Source of the DNA: Chryseobacterium gleum
GTDB taxonomy: Bacteria > Bacteroidota > Bacteroidia > Flavobacteriales_D > Crocinitomicaceae
Direction: 5' to 3'
NCBI GenBank assembly: GCA_945877045.1
Contig: CAMCQW010000051.1
Span: forward strand, 1 to 10,265
DNA: 10,265 bases
This document shows, piece after piece, positions 1 through 8,086 of this stretch. The notes beneath the pieces were generated by a model. It searched no databases, had not been told where the DNA came from, and saw only the letters and a list, made by a program, of their open reading frames with translations. How positions within the stretch are numbered: position 1 is the first letter of the stretch; the number at the start of each line of letters is the position of its first letter. Both the position numbers and the translations under genes were made by a program.

Positions 1-192
1 TCCGCAGACATCTACAAAACAGGAATTTATTTAGCGGGGGGAGGATCAATGCTTAGGGGTTTGGACAAACGTATCTCTGCCAGGACAAAGCTACCCGTTC
101 ATATTGCAGAAGATCCGCTAAGGGCCGTTGCAAGAGGCACAAGTATTGCTCTCAAAAATATTTCGAGGTACCAATTCCTTATCAGAGACTAA
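1..192 (+). CDS. mreB: Rod shape-determining protein MreB, C-terminal end only (5' part outside window)
   Basis: Frame 1 is open from the first base and gives 63 residues ending in a TAA stop at 190-192. The translation carries the actin-fold C-terminus of MreB: YLAGGGSMLRGLDKRI, matching the family's nucleotide-site signature LTGGGALLRGLD, followed by LPVHIAEDPLRAVARGTS, matching the family's lPVxvAedPLxxVAxGtg. MreB is a cytoplasmic actin homologue that forms membrane-bound filaments and steers peptidoglycan insertion along the side wall. Family members are usually about 340 residues, so roughly the last fifth is here and the rest lies upstream of the window. It heads the run of elongasome genes (mreC, mreD, PBP2, rodA), which supports the call. 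Identity is secure; whether the missing part is intact cannot be judged. Confidence 0.93.
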   Translation, partial: SADIYKTGIYLAGGGSMLRGLDKRISARTKLPVHIAEDPLRAVARGTSIALKNISRYQFLIRD

Positions 193-252
193 AAGGGCTT
201 ATATTTCTATCCTTTACCGCTCTTAATTCCGCTTACTTTTCTATTTTTGTAC

Positions 253-1095
253 ATGCAACAACTCATTGCCTTTTTTAGGCGCTTTCGCGTTTTCTTAGTT
301 TTTATAGGCTTACAAATTTTTGCGATAAGTACCTATGTGCAATATTTAAGCTTTCCCAATAGCCAATACCTAACAAGTGCTTCTTTTGTCGGGGGGAAGT
401 TTTTTGGGTTTCGGTATTCGATTATGAAACATTTTGAGTTGGAAAACTCAAATAAAAAACTGCAAGATGAAAATGTTCGACTTCGAAAACAAAGTCTTAA
501 CAATTTATATCAAGTTAATCGGTATAAATTTCACGTTGCCGATACCATTTACGAACAACAATATGATTTTATTTCTTGCTTAATCACCAATTCAAACACA
601 AGTAAACTAAATAACTATTTTACCCTTGACGCTGGAGAGCTTCAAGGAATTGAACGCGGAATGGGGGTGTTTTCACAGAAAGGCGTTATAGGTGTCGTGC
701 ATAATACAAGTGCTCACTATTCCGTGGTAAAATCCGTGTTGACAAAAGATATTAATATTGATGTTTTAGTCTTGCCCATTGGGTTGTATGGTTTTCTTAA
801 GTGGGATGGTAAAGACCCAAGGCGTGGGTCAATTACTGGTATAACAAATGATCTTAGCATCAAAAAGGGTTCTAAAGTAGTTACTAGAGGCGGAGCGGGG
901 ATTTTTCCCAAAGGATTACTCGTTGGTTATGTGGAGAAATTACTCCCCGTTGAAGGGAAGCCTTTATGGGAGGTGGTTATCCGTTTTAGTGAGGATTATC
1001 GTAGACTTGACCGTGTGTATGTAATAAAAAACTTATTAATGAAAGAGCAACACTTGCTCGAAAATGAACTTCAAAAAGACAATACAAGACAATAA
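253..1095 (+). CDS. mreC: Rod shape-determining protein MreC
   Basis: This 280-residue protein is a bitopic inner-membrane scaffold of the elongasome. Its periplasmic domain links MreB/MreD to PBP2 and is thought to switch PBP2-RodA on. A short basic N-terminus (FFRRFR) leads into one membrane segment at about residues 12-31, then a polar, heptad-like stretch at about 58-85 (HFELENSNKKLQDENVRLRK), the MreC coiled coil. The beta-rich core follows, with conserved blocks GVFSQKGVIGVV, WDGKDPR (184-190) and IFPKGLLVG (217-225). Length is normal for the family. I chose ATG 253; a TTG at 247 is in frame and would add two residues (M-Y), but ATG fits the usual compact N-terminus better. No ribosome-binding sequence is visible, as is common in Bacteroidota. 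It starts 60 bases after mreB and stops two bases before mreD. Confidence 0.94.
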   Translation: MQQLIAFFRRFRVFLVFIGLQIFAISTYVQYLSFPNSQYLTSASFVGGKFFGFRYSIMKHFELENSNKKLQDENVRLRKQSLNNLYQVNRYKFHVADTIYEQQYDFISCLITNSNTSKLNNYFTLDAGELQGIERGMGVFSQKGVIGVVHNTSAHYSVVKSVLTKDINIDVLVLPIGLYGFLKWDGKDPRRGSITGITNDLSIKKGSKVVTRGGAGIFPKGLLVGYVEKLLPVEGKPLWEVVIRFSEDYRRLDRVYVIKNLLMKEQHLLENELQKDNTRQ

Positions 1096-1097
1096 AC

Positions 1098-1610
1098 ATG
1101 AACGTAATTGTAGTAAACACAGCGAGATTTGTGTTATTTGTTTTTCTTCAAATTTTCATCTTTAACCAATTAGAATTTGGTTTTGGGATACACTTATTGA
1201 TGTGTCCTTTATACATTATGCTGTTGCCCTTTGAAATGAATATTATTGTGCTCTTAATGATTGCTTTTGGGATGGGCACTTTCGTAGATGTTTTTTCTAA
1301 CACATACGGGCTTCATGCCTCCTCTTTACTTTTAATTGCCTATTGTCGTCCGGTAATTTTTAAGGTGTTTGCACCGCGTGAGAATTATGATTTCTTAAAA
1401 AAACCTACCTACCTTGATATGGGACATTTATGGTTTTTCTCAACGTTTGGAGCACTTCTTTTAATTCATAACCTTTGGTTTTTTATGCTTGAAGCTTTTT
1501 CGTTTAATGGTTTCTTATATACCGTGCAAAAGGTCGTCCTTTCTTTTATATTCATATATTTCGTGAGTATACTTCTGCAGATACTATTAGTGAAACGCAG
1601 TAATAAATAA
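1098..1610 (+). CDS. mreD: Rod shape-determining protein MreD
   Basis: This 170-residue, almost wholly hydrophobic protein has about five or six predicted membrane segments. MreD is a small integral inner-membrane partner of MreC and MreB, needed for rod-shape growth; its biochemical role is not settled. Sequence similarity within MreD is low, so the call rests on length, membrane topology and position between mreC and PBP2. Family-like features are the N-terminal FLQIFIFNQLEFG block, the segment FGMGTFVDVFSNTYGLHASSLLLIAYCRP (the family's G-x-x-x-D-x-F-x-x-xxGhHa pattern), and the basic C-terminal tail VKRSNK. The ATG at 1098 lies two bases after the mreC stop, which suggests translational coupling. 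A six-base gap containing AGAAGA separates its stop from the PBP2 start. Confidence 0.88.
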   Translation: MNVIVVNTARFVLFVFLQIFIFNQLEFGFGIHLLMCPLYIMLLPFEMNIIVLLMIAFGMGTFVDVFSNTYGLHASSLLLIAYCRPVIFKVFAPRENYDFLKKPTYLDMGHLWFFSTFGALLLIHNLWFFMLEAFSFNGFLYTVQKVVLSFIFIYFVSILLQILLVKRSNK

Positions 1611-1616
1611 AGAAGA

Positions 1617-3482
1617 ATGAAGCCCGAAAACAGAAAATATATTATCATTCTTTTTATATTGATTGTGGGCGTTCTCTATTCTTCGCGGCTTTTTTATATG
1701 CAAGTAATTGATGATACTTGGGTCTTAAGGGCTCAAGAAATCGCAGAAAAACGAAAGGAAATCTTACCACCAAGAGCCGTTGTATTTGATCGTAATGGGC
1801 GGAAAATCGTTTCCAACAAAACATATTATAACTTAATGTTTATTGAAGACAACATCACTGAATTGGATACGGTTGCTTTCGGAAAACTCATTAATTGGAA
1901 GCCGCTGGAGGTTAGAGAGCGATTTAAAGAAATAAAAGTTGGGGAGGGTGTTTATTTCAACAAAAGTAATGGAAGAAAGACAAGTAATTATCAAACTCAA
2001 AGAGCCTATCCTTTTTTAAAGGAACTCACCCTAGATGAAATAACAACTATAGCACTGCACTTAGATAATTTTCCGGGATTTTATGAAGAAGTGACAAGCA
2101 TGCGCAGCTATCCCTATTCAAACGGGGCCAATATTCTTGGTTATTTAAACGAGGTGTCGAGGGAGGAAATAGATGAAGATAGATTTTATCGGCCTGGTGG
2201 TAATATAGGGCGCTCTGGAATCGAACGCTTTTATGAAAAGGAGCTTCGGGGGAGAAAAGGGATAAAGTATGTTGTCACCTCAGCGATGAATAATACCATT
2301 GAGTCTTATGCGAATGGAAAATATGATACCATCGCAAAACAATCACCCGGTCTTACGCTTAGCATGGACATAACTTTGCAAGCTTATGGAGAATTATTAA
2401 TGCAAAATAAAAAAGGGTGTATTGTCGCTATCGAACCTAAAACCGGGGAAATTCTAACGATGGTGTCAGCGCCTACTTTTGATCCCAATTTATTAGTTGG
2501 AAGGAAAAATATTAATTTAAATTACCCCAAATTATCAAAAGACATTAACAAACCGCTTTTTCCCCGACCGTTGCAAGCAGAATACCCCCCAGGATCTATA
2601 TTTAAATTGGTGCAGGCGCTCATAGCAATGCAAGAAGGTGTCATTCGTTCAACGTCAGGATTCCCCTGTAATAAAAGCGTAGTTGGTTGTCACAATCACC
2701 CGAATGCTTCAGGGGTAGCACAGGCGGTGCAATACTCTTGTAATCCCTATTTTTATGCGGTTGTTAAAAAAATAATTCAGCAACAAAAAAAACGTAACAA
2801 TTTTGCAGATGCAGAAATCGGCCTTAATTTGTGGCACAAATACATGAATAGTTTTGGTTTAGGGAATAAACTAGAAACAGATATTTCTGGTCAACGACCC
2901 GGTCTTATACCTAATTCTAAATATTATGATCGAATATATGGCCACAATCAATGGGCTTTTTCTACCATTCGTTCAATATCCATTGGACAAGGGGAAATAA
3001 AACTAACCCCTTTACAAATGGCCAATATTGCTGCAATAATCGCTAATAAAGGATGGTATATCACCCCTCACTTTGTTAAATCGATTGGGAAAAAAGGACC
3101 GCGGCCAATCTATTTAAAAAGAAATCAAACAATGGTTGATGCGGTGCACTTTTCTTCTGTTGTTGAAGGCATGAGAAGGGTTGTAAATGAACCTGGAGGA
3201 ACAGGAAGCGCCGCTCGATTGGAAGAGGTTGTTGTTTGCGGTAAGACGGGTACAGTGCAAAATTCTCAAGGACAAGATCATTCTGTTTTTATTGCCTTTG
3301 CCCCTATGGACAACCCAAAAATTGCGCTGGCTATATTTGTGGAAAATGCAGGAGCGGGGGGTACCTGGGCGGCGCCCATTGCTAGTTTAATAATTGAAAA
3401 ATATTTGTTTAATAAAGTGACGAGCAAGGATAGTGAAAAACTTATAATTGAAACAACATTGTCAAATATTAGTCGCCCATGA
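1617..3482 (+). CDS. mrdA: Penicillin-binding protein 2 (class B, elongasome transpeptidase)
   Basis: This 621-residue peptidoglycan D,D-transpeptidase cross-links the glycan made by RodA during side-wall growth and is anchored in the inner membrane with its catalytic domain in the periplasm. One membrane segment lies at about residues 8-27. The class B pedestal/dimerisation domain follows, with PPRAVVFDRNGR (the RGxIxDRNG block) and GRSGIERFYEKELRGRKG (the GxxGlExxYexxLrGxxG block). The transpeptidase domain begins near 245 and has all three active-site motifs: SxxK as S327-I-F-K330 with catalytic S327, SxN as S374-C-N376, and KTGT at 543-546. Length is normal for Bacteroidota PBP2. Between the first two motifs sits a Cys/His cluster (C351, C358, H359, H361, then C375), discussed in the findings. 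The start ATG is preceded by AGAAGA; the stop overlaps the rodA ATG by four bases (ATGA), typical of a co-translated PBP2-RodA pair. Confidence 0.96.
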   Translation: MKPENRKYIIILFILIVGVLYSSRLFYMQVIDDTWVLRAQEIAEKRKEILPPRAVVFDRNGRKIVSNKTYYNLMFIEDNITELDTVAFGKLINWKPLEVRERFKEIKVGEGVYFNKSNGRKTSNYQTQRAYPFLKELTLDEITTIALHLDNFPGFYEEVTSMRSYPYSNGANILGYLNEVSREEIDEDRFYRPGGNIGRSGIERFYEKELRGRKGIKYVVTSAMNNTIESYANGKYDTIAKQSPGLTLSMDITLQAYGELLMQNKKGCIVAIEPKTGEILTMVSAPTFDPNLLVGRKNINLNYPKLSKDINKPLFPRPLQAEYPPGSIFKLVQALIAMQEGVIRSTSGFPCNKSVVGCHNHPNASGVAQAVQYSCNPYFYAVVKKIIQQQKKRNNFADAEIGLNLWHKYMNSFGLGNKLETDISGQRPGLIPNSKYYDRIYGHNQWAFSTIRSISIGQGEIKLTPLQMANIAAIIANKGWYITPHFVKSIGKKGPRPIYLKRNQTMVDAVHFSSVVEGMRRVVNEPGGTGSAARLEEVVVCGKTGTVQNSQGQDHSVFIAFAPMDNPKIALAIFVENAGAGGTWAAPIASLIIEKYLFNKVTSKDSEKLIIETTLSNISRP

Positions 3483-4873
3483 GAAAAAGCGATTCAATCA
3501 TTACCAATATAGATTGGCCTTTATTTATTTCGTTTATTACCTTAATTATTTTTGGTATGGCAACCATTTACTCGGTTGCTTTTAACGAAGATCACCCCGC
3601 TATTTTTGCCCTAAGTGAAAAATATGGAAAGCAGCTTTTATGGCTAGGCATCTCCTTCTTTGCCGGGTTACTCATTTTTTTAATTGATGCGGATATTTAT
3701 GGGAAGGTGGCCGTTCCTGTTTATCTGGTTACGCTAATTCTTCTTATTATTGTTCTATTCATGCCTCCAATAAATGGAGCGAGGGCATGGCTTGGCGTTG
3801 GGTCAATGGGCGTTCAACCTGCTGAATTTGCCAAAATTGCTACCGCGCTCCTCTTGTCTAAATACATAAGCGAACTCGTAGTTAAATTACAGACAACGAA
3901 AACTGTTCTTTTGGCTTGTTTAATATTTTTCATTCCATCTATCCTTGTTGCTTTGCAACCCGATGCAGGGACTTTAGTCGTTTTTAGTTCTTTTCTTTTT
4001 GTTATGTACCGAGAGGGATTAACCTTTGATCCTATAATTTTGGGGGTATTAAACGCCATTCCCGGAATAAAATTTAAGTCAACCTGGTTAGGTAGTCACT
4101 TTATACCTGTACTTTTTTGCTTCTTGTTTCTTTGTGTTTTAACATTGGTGCTGAGTAAAACGATTTTCCATCTCTGGTTTTTTCCAAGCACGACTTTTAA
4201 AGGCCCTACTGGAATCATCATAAGCTTATTCATTATTTCGCTCTTAGCCCTGCTATTTATTCGTCAATTCAGTGTAAAAAGAGATCGTTCAAGGATTCTT
4301 TTAGTAATTGCATTGGGATTTATTATTACGTCAGGAATTACACTTTTTGTGGATACCGCTTTTTCTAGTTTGGCGAAGCATCAAAGGGATCGTATTGAAC
4401 TTGTATTAGGGCTAAAAGAAGACCCCGACGGAAGGGATTACAATCGCAATAGGGCTATGGCGGCCGTGGGTTCAGGTGGGGTGTTTGGGAAAGGATACAA
4501 AGAAGCGTCTGTTTCCAGTTTAAAAAGTAATCACGTGCCAGAAAGCGAGACAGACTTTATCTTTTGTCCTTATGCTGAAGAGTGGGGGTTTTTAGGAAGT
4601 ATCGTACTTGTTTTTATTTATATTTTCATGCTCATGAGAATTATACATATTGCAGAAAGACAACGTCTGGCATTCAATCGAATTTATGCTTACTGTGTTG
4701 CCATGATTTTGTTTTATCATTTTGCAATAAATATCGGCATGAACATAGGGTTTGCGCCAGTAATTGGAATCCCACTTCCCTTTTTTAGTTATGGAGGATC
4801 CTCTATTTTATCTTTTTGTATAATGATTTTTATTTTACTCAAATTAGATAGTCAAAGAAAAGACATGTTATAA
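3479..4873 (+). CDS. rodA: RodA, SEDS-family peptidoglycan glycosyltransferase
   Basis: This 464-residue polytopic inner-membrane protein polymerises lipid II into glycan strands in a complex with PBP2. SEDS signatures are present: GARAWLG near residue 102, LQPDAGT (159-165), the large periplasmic catalytic loop HQRDRI...KEDPDGRDY with D315 at the place of the essential aspartate of the DPxG motif, GSGGVFGKGY, and the terminal block VPESETDFIF (353-362) followed by PFFSYGGSS. The distance from the QPD motif to D315 is about 155 residues, roughly 90 more than I recall for the E. coli protein. The extra part is hydrophobic and probably adds two to three membrane segments, a pattern I have seen in other Bacteroidota RodA proteins. 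The start overlaps the PBP2 stop by four bases. FtsW is the close alternative, but pairing with mreCD-PBP2 makes RodA the better name. Confidence 0.95.
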   Translation: MRKSDSIITNIDWPLFISFITLIIFGMATIYSVAFNEDHPAIFALSEKYGKQLLWLGISFFAGLLIFLIDADIYGKVAVPVYLVTLILLIIVLFMPPINGARAWLGVGSMGVQPAEFAKIATALLLSKYISELVVKLQTTKTVLLACLIFFIPSILVALQPDAGTLVVFSSFLFVMYREGLTFDPIILGVLNAIPGIKFKSTWLGSHFIPVLFCFLFLCVLTLVLSKTIFHLWFFPSTTFKGPTGIIISLFIISLLALLFIRQFSVKRDRSRILLVIALGFIITSGITLFVDTAFSSLAKHQRDRIELVLGLKEDPDGRDYNRNRAMAAVGSGGVFGKGYKEASVSSLKSNHVPESETDFIFCPYAEEWGFLGSIVLVFIYIFMLMRIIHIAERQRLAFNRIYAYCVAMILFYHFAINIGMNIGFAPVIGIPLPFFSYGGSSILSFCIMIFILLKLDSQRKDML

Positions 4874-4897
4874 ATGATTATTCTGTAATTTTAAGGC

Positions 4898-7384
4898 ATG
4901 AAAAGTACACCTTTAGCTCTTTCAGATAATAAAAAGAGGAAAATGACCATCGTTTTTTGGAGTGTGGGACTTTTTCCCTTCCTGTTTATTGCGTTCCTAT
5001 TACTTTTTCAATCGGAGAGTGATCTACCCCCGATTTCTATGTTAGATAACCCACCTGAGTTACAAGCATCCTTGATTTTTGGGCAGGAAGGAGACACACT
5101 AGGGCGCTATTGGCAAATTAATAGAACAAGCGCAAATTATAAAGATATTTCTCCCTATGTCTTTGACGCTTTAATTGCGACTGAAGATGAACGCTTCATG
5201 AAACATTCTGGCGTAGATTTTCGATCCCTTGCAAGATCACTTTCCTCCTTAGGTAGGTCGGGAGGAGCTTCTACAATTCCACAACAATTAGCAAAGTTGT
5301 TGTTTACTTTGCAGCAAAGACAACGTGATGAGATTGCAAGAGCAAATGGGGAGGAAAAGACCAGAATTTTTAGGGGTGTTTTTGGAAAATTGAGTCGCTT
5401 AAGCGAAAAGGCAAGAGAAAATATTATTGCCACGCGGCTTGAATCAATCTATACAAAAGAGGAAATTATAACCATGTACCTCAATCAATTTGATTTTTTA
5501 TATAATGCCGTCGGAATCGAGAATGCAGCTAAGGTGTACTTTAACAAAACCCCTAAAAATTTATCAAAGAATGAAGCGGCGATGCTAATTGGTATGTGCA
5601 AGAACCCGAGCCTTTTTAATCCCTACAAATATAAAGTCACGAACTACCGTAGAAAAATTGCTGCTGATTTAGAACTTGATCCAAGCGGCGTTTCCTTGAG
5701 CCAAATCCTTGAGGCTAGAGCGAAAGATTCTACAAGGGCCTTGTCTAGGCGCAATCAAGTCTTGTTTCAATGGTTGAAAAACAGCACTAATAATAACGAG
5801 GCGATCATTAATAAATTAAGTAAAGAAGAATTTGACTCATTATCATTACTTCCTTTAGAAATTAATTATCAAGTGGTCGACCATAAAAATGGGGCTGGAG
5901 CATATTTTAAAGAGTCCTTGAGAAAGGAATTGACCACCCTTCTATTAGAAAAGAAAGAAGGTGTTCTCAAGATTGCGAGAGAGGATGGGCGCCCTTATGA
6001 TATATATAGCGACGGATTGAAAATTTATACTACTATTAATTCTAAGCTACAAAAATACGCGGAAAATGCCGTGGAGGAGCATGTGAAAAAAACGCTTCAA
6101 CCTGCCTTTAATCAAAATAATAGGGGCTTAAAAAACTACCCTTTCTCCAATGATATTAACCAAGCAATGGTAAATCAAATTATGAGTAATGCGAGGAAGT
6201 CAACCGATCGATACAAGAACTTGGTGGCCGCAGGCTATAGTGAAAGTGATATTGCGCGGGTTTTTAATCAAAAGGTTGCAATGAGCGTGTTTTCTTGGAA
6301 AGGAAAATGCGATACCATCATGTCCCCCAACGATTCTATCAGGTATTATAAAGCATTCTTACATGCTGGTTTGGTTTCAATCGAACCCGGGACGGGTTTT
6401 GTTCGGGCGTGGGTCGGTGGAATTAACTTTTCTCACTTTGCTTATGATCATGTTAGACTCGGAAAAAGACAAGTGGGATCAACGATTAAGCCTTTTGTTT
6501 ATGCCGCGGCGCTTTCTATGGGTGTTGTAAATCCTTGTTCAACATTTGGAGCAGAAGAATATTGTTTGAACTTAGTCAATAATAATAATAAGACAGTTGG
6601 GAAATATTGCCCGGAAGGGACCCCTGCTGCTACAATGCGCGATGGTCTTGCACTTTCTTCTAATCCCACAACAGTAGCAGTAATGGGTAGGATGGGCGCC
6701 TTTAATCCGCTTAGAAAAACTGGTGGGCCGTATCAAATTGGAAAACTACTTGAAAGTGCAGGGATCACACTTAGAAAAAATGATGTGGTGCCCTCCATGT
6801 GCTTGGGCAGTATGGACTTATCACTCTATGAGCTTGTTGCTGCACAATGTGTTTTTCCAAATAATGGGGTCTATGTTAAACCCACTATTATTGCTCGAAT
6901 TGAAGACCGTAATGGAAAGGTAATTTATGAAGCAACCGAAGAGAAAAATCAGGCGCTGAGTTCAACTGTTGCGTATGAAATTTTAAAAATGATGAAGGGG
7001 GTAATAGAACGGGGAACTGGCGCCAGTTTAAGAAGTGGTAAATACGGGACTATTGCACCAACAGCAGGGAAAACAGGAACGACACAAAACAATTCTGATG
7101 GTTGGTTTATTGGAATTACCCCAGATTTAGTTACAGGTATTTGGGTGGGAGCTGAAGATAGATCGGTTCGATTTAAATCCATGAATTTTGGTCAAGGAGC
7201 TCGAATGGCATTGCCTATTTATGGCTTGTACATGAAACAAGTATATAAAGATGCACACATTGGTTTGTCCACATTGGATTTTGCAGAGCCGCCAGACTAT
7301 GACCCCAAAAAATACGAATGCGCAGATGTCTTAGTCGATGAGGTAATCGATGAAGGTGATGTTCCTTTTGATAATGATTTTTAA
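4898..7384 (+). CDS. mrcA: Bifunctional class A penicillin-binding protein (PBP1A type)
   Basis: This 828-residue enzyme both polymerises lipid II and cross-links the glycan; it is held by one membrane segment at about residues 17-38, with the rest periplasmic. The GT51 glycosyltransferase domain (about 60-245) has the catalytic-glutamate motif ATEDERFMKHSG (E96), STIPQQLAKLLF (125-136), the second conserved glutamate E174 in RENIIATRLE, and YLNQFDFLYNAVGIENAA. The transpeptidase domain has SxxK as S528-T-I-K531, SxN as S587-S-N589, and KTGT at 725-728, so all key residues are intact. An expanded linker (about 250-490) and a short acidic C-terminal tail complete it; length is usual for Bacteroidota PBP1A. 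It begins 24 bases after rodA, with no terminator or clear promoter between them, and ends three bases before scoA. The symbol follows the E. coli PBP1A name; orthology to a particular class A paralogue cannot be settled from one window. Confidence 0.94.
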   Translation: MKSTPLALSDNKKRKMTIVFWSVGLFPFLFIAFLLLFQSESDLPPISMLDNPPELQASLIFGQEGDTLGRYWQINRTSANYKDISPYVFDALIATEDERFMKHSGVDFRSLARSLSSLGRSGGASTIPQQLAKLLFTLQQRQRDEIARANGEEKTRIFRGVFGKLSRLSEKARENIIATRLESIYTKEEIITMYLNQFDFLYNAVGIENAAKVYFNKTPKNLSKNEAAMLIGMCKNPSLFNPYKYKVTNYRRKIAADLELDPSGVSLSQILEARAKDSTRALSRRNQVLFQWLKNSTNNNEAIINKLSKEEFDSLSLLPLEINYQVVDHKNGAGAYFKESLRKELTTLLLEKKEGVLKIAREDGRPYDIYSDGLKIYTTINSKLQKYAENAVEEHVKKTLQPAFNQNNRGLKNYPFSNDINQAMVNQIMSNARKSTDRYKNLVAAGYSESDIARVFNQKVAMSVFSWKGKCDTIMSPNDSIRYYKAFLHAGLVSIEPGTGFVRAWVGGINFSHFAYDHVRLGKRQVGSTIKPFVYAAALSMGVVNPCSTFGAEEYCLNLVNNNNKTVGKYCPEGTPAATMRDGLALSSNPTTVAVMGRMGAFNPLRKTGGPYQIGKLLESAGITLRKNDVVPSMCLGSMDLSLYELVAAQCVFPNNGVYVKPTIIARIEDRNGKVIYEATEEKNQALSSTVAYEILKMMKGVIERGTGASLRSGKYGTIAPTAGKTGTTQNNSDGWFIGITPDLVTGIWVGAEDRSVRFKSMNFGQGARMALPIYGLYMKQVYKDAHIGLSTLDFAEPPDYDPKKYECADVLVDEVIDEGDVPFDNDF

Positions 7385-7387
7385 AAA

Positions 7388-8086
7388 ATGGATAAAGTAG
7401 TAGCTAATGTAAGTGCCGCACTCGATGGAATAGAAGACGGAATGACCCTCATGCTGGGTGGCTTTGGTTTATGTGGGATTCCTGAAAACTCAATCCTAGA
7501 ACTTGTTAAAAAAGGTAAGAAGAGCCTCACCTGTATTTCAAATAATGCTGGCGTAGATGGTTTTGGACTTGGTTTGTTATTAGAATCAAAACAAATTAAA
7601 AAAATGATAAGCTCTTATGTGGGTGAAAACGATGAATTCGAAAGACAAATGCTTTCTGGCGAATTAGAAGTTGACCTTATTCCACAAGGTAGTTTAGCAG
7701 AAAGATGCCGTGCAGGAGGAGCGGGTATTCCCGCTTTTTATACGCCTGCAGGATTTGGAACGGAGATAGCTGAGGGAAAAGAAACGCGGATTTACAATGG
7801 GAAACCTCATATTCTCGAAAGTGCATTAACAGCCGATTTTGCTATCGTAAAGGCATGGAAGGGAGATACTGCTGGCAACTTAATCTATAAGGCATCAGCC
7901 AGGAATTTTAACCCTTTAATGGCGATGGCTGGAAAAATAACCATTGCAGAAGTAGAGGAGTTAGTGCCCGCGGGTTCACTTGACCCAAATGAAATTCATA
8001 CTCCGGGTATATTCGTTCAGCGCATTTTTCAAGGAAAGGCATTCGAAAAAAGAATTGAGCAGAGAACGGTAAGAAAAAAAGATTAA
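7388..8086 (+). CDS. scoA: Succinyl-CoA:3-ketoacid CoA-transferase, subunit A
   Basis: This 232-residue cytoplasmic protein is the alpha half of a class I CoA-transferase that moves CoA between succinyl-CoA and acetoacetate, feeding ketone bodies or short-chain keto acids into acetyl-CoA. Residues 17-32 (DGMTLMLGGFGLCGIP) fit the CoA-transferase signature 1 pattern exactly. Further family blocks are ISNNAG, PQGSLAERCRAGGAGIPAF, SARNFNP and the C-terminal IHTPGIFVQRIFQG. The IPAFYTPAGFGTEIAEG wording and the C-terminal block resemble SCOT/ScoA more than the acetate/butyrate enzyme AtoD, so I prefer ScoA, though substrate choice is an inference. The start follows the PBP1A stop by three bases in an A-rich run, with no clear ribosome-binding site. 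Its TAA stop directly abuts the scoB ATG, as expected for subunits made in equal amounts. Confidence 0.93.
   Translation: MDKVVANVSAALDGIEDGMTLMLGGFGLCGIPENSILELVKKGKKSLTCISNNAGVDGFGLGLLLESKQIKKMISSYVGENDEFERQMLSGELEVDLIPQGSLAERCRAGGAGIPAFYTPAGFGTEIAEGKETRIYNGKPHILESALTADFAIVKAWKGDTAGNLIYKASARNFNPLMAMAGKITIAEVEELVPAGSLDPNEIHTPGIFVQRIFQGKAFEKRIEQRTVRKKD

Noticed and set aside
242..249. TATTTTTG, matching the Bacteroidota -7 promoter consensus TAnnTTTG, just before mreC
   Set aside because: No TTG-containing -33 element lies about 20 bases upstream, the start point would fall on or inside the mreC start codon, and such a match is easy to find by chance in AT-rich DNA. It could still be a weak or leaderless promoter, but I cannot support it.
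193..252. The only gap over 30 bases between genes, checked for a terminator, riboswitch or small gene
   Set aside because: It is pyrimidine-rich without an inverted repeat, T-tract hairpin or credible open frame. I see nothing there beyond possible weak promoter sequence.
3187..3390. 67-codon plus-strand frame overlapping the end of the PBP2 gene in another register
   Set aside because: The PBP2 frame there contains the KTGT motif and is clearly the coding one; the alternative frame has low-complexity Leu/Pro/Trp content and no start signal.
5261..5310. Leucine in place of the usual asparagine after QQLAK in the class A PBP glycosyltransferase motif
   Set aside because: QQLAKLLF is, as far as I recall, the common wording in Bacteroidota class A PBPs, and the catalytic glutamates are intact, so it is not a sign of inactivation.
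5155..5433. 92-codon minus-strand open frame inside the PBP1A glycosyltransferase domain
   Set aside because: It is the mirror of the conserved GT51 coding sequence, has no family resemblance and no neighbours on that strand.
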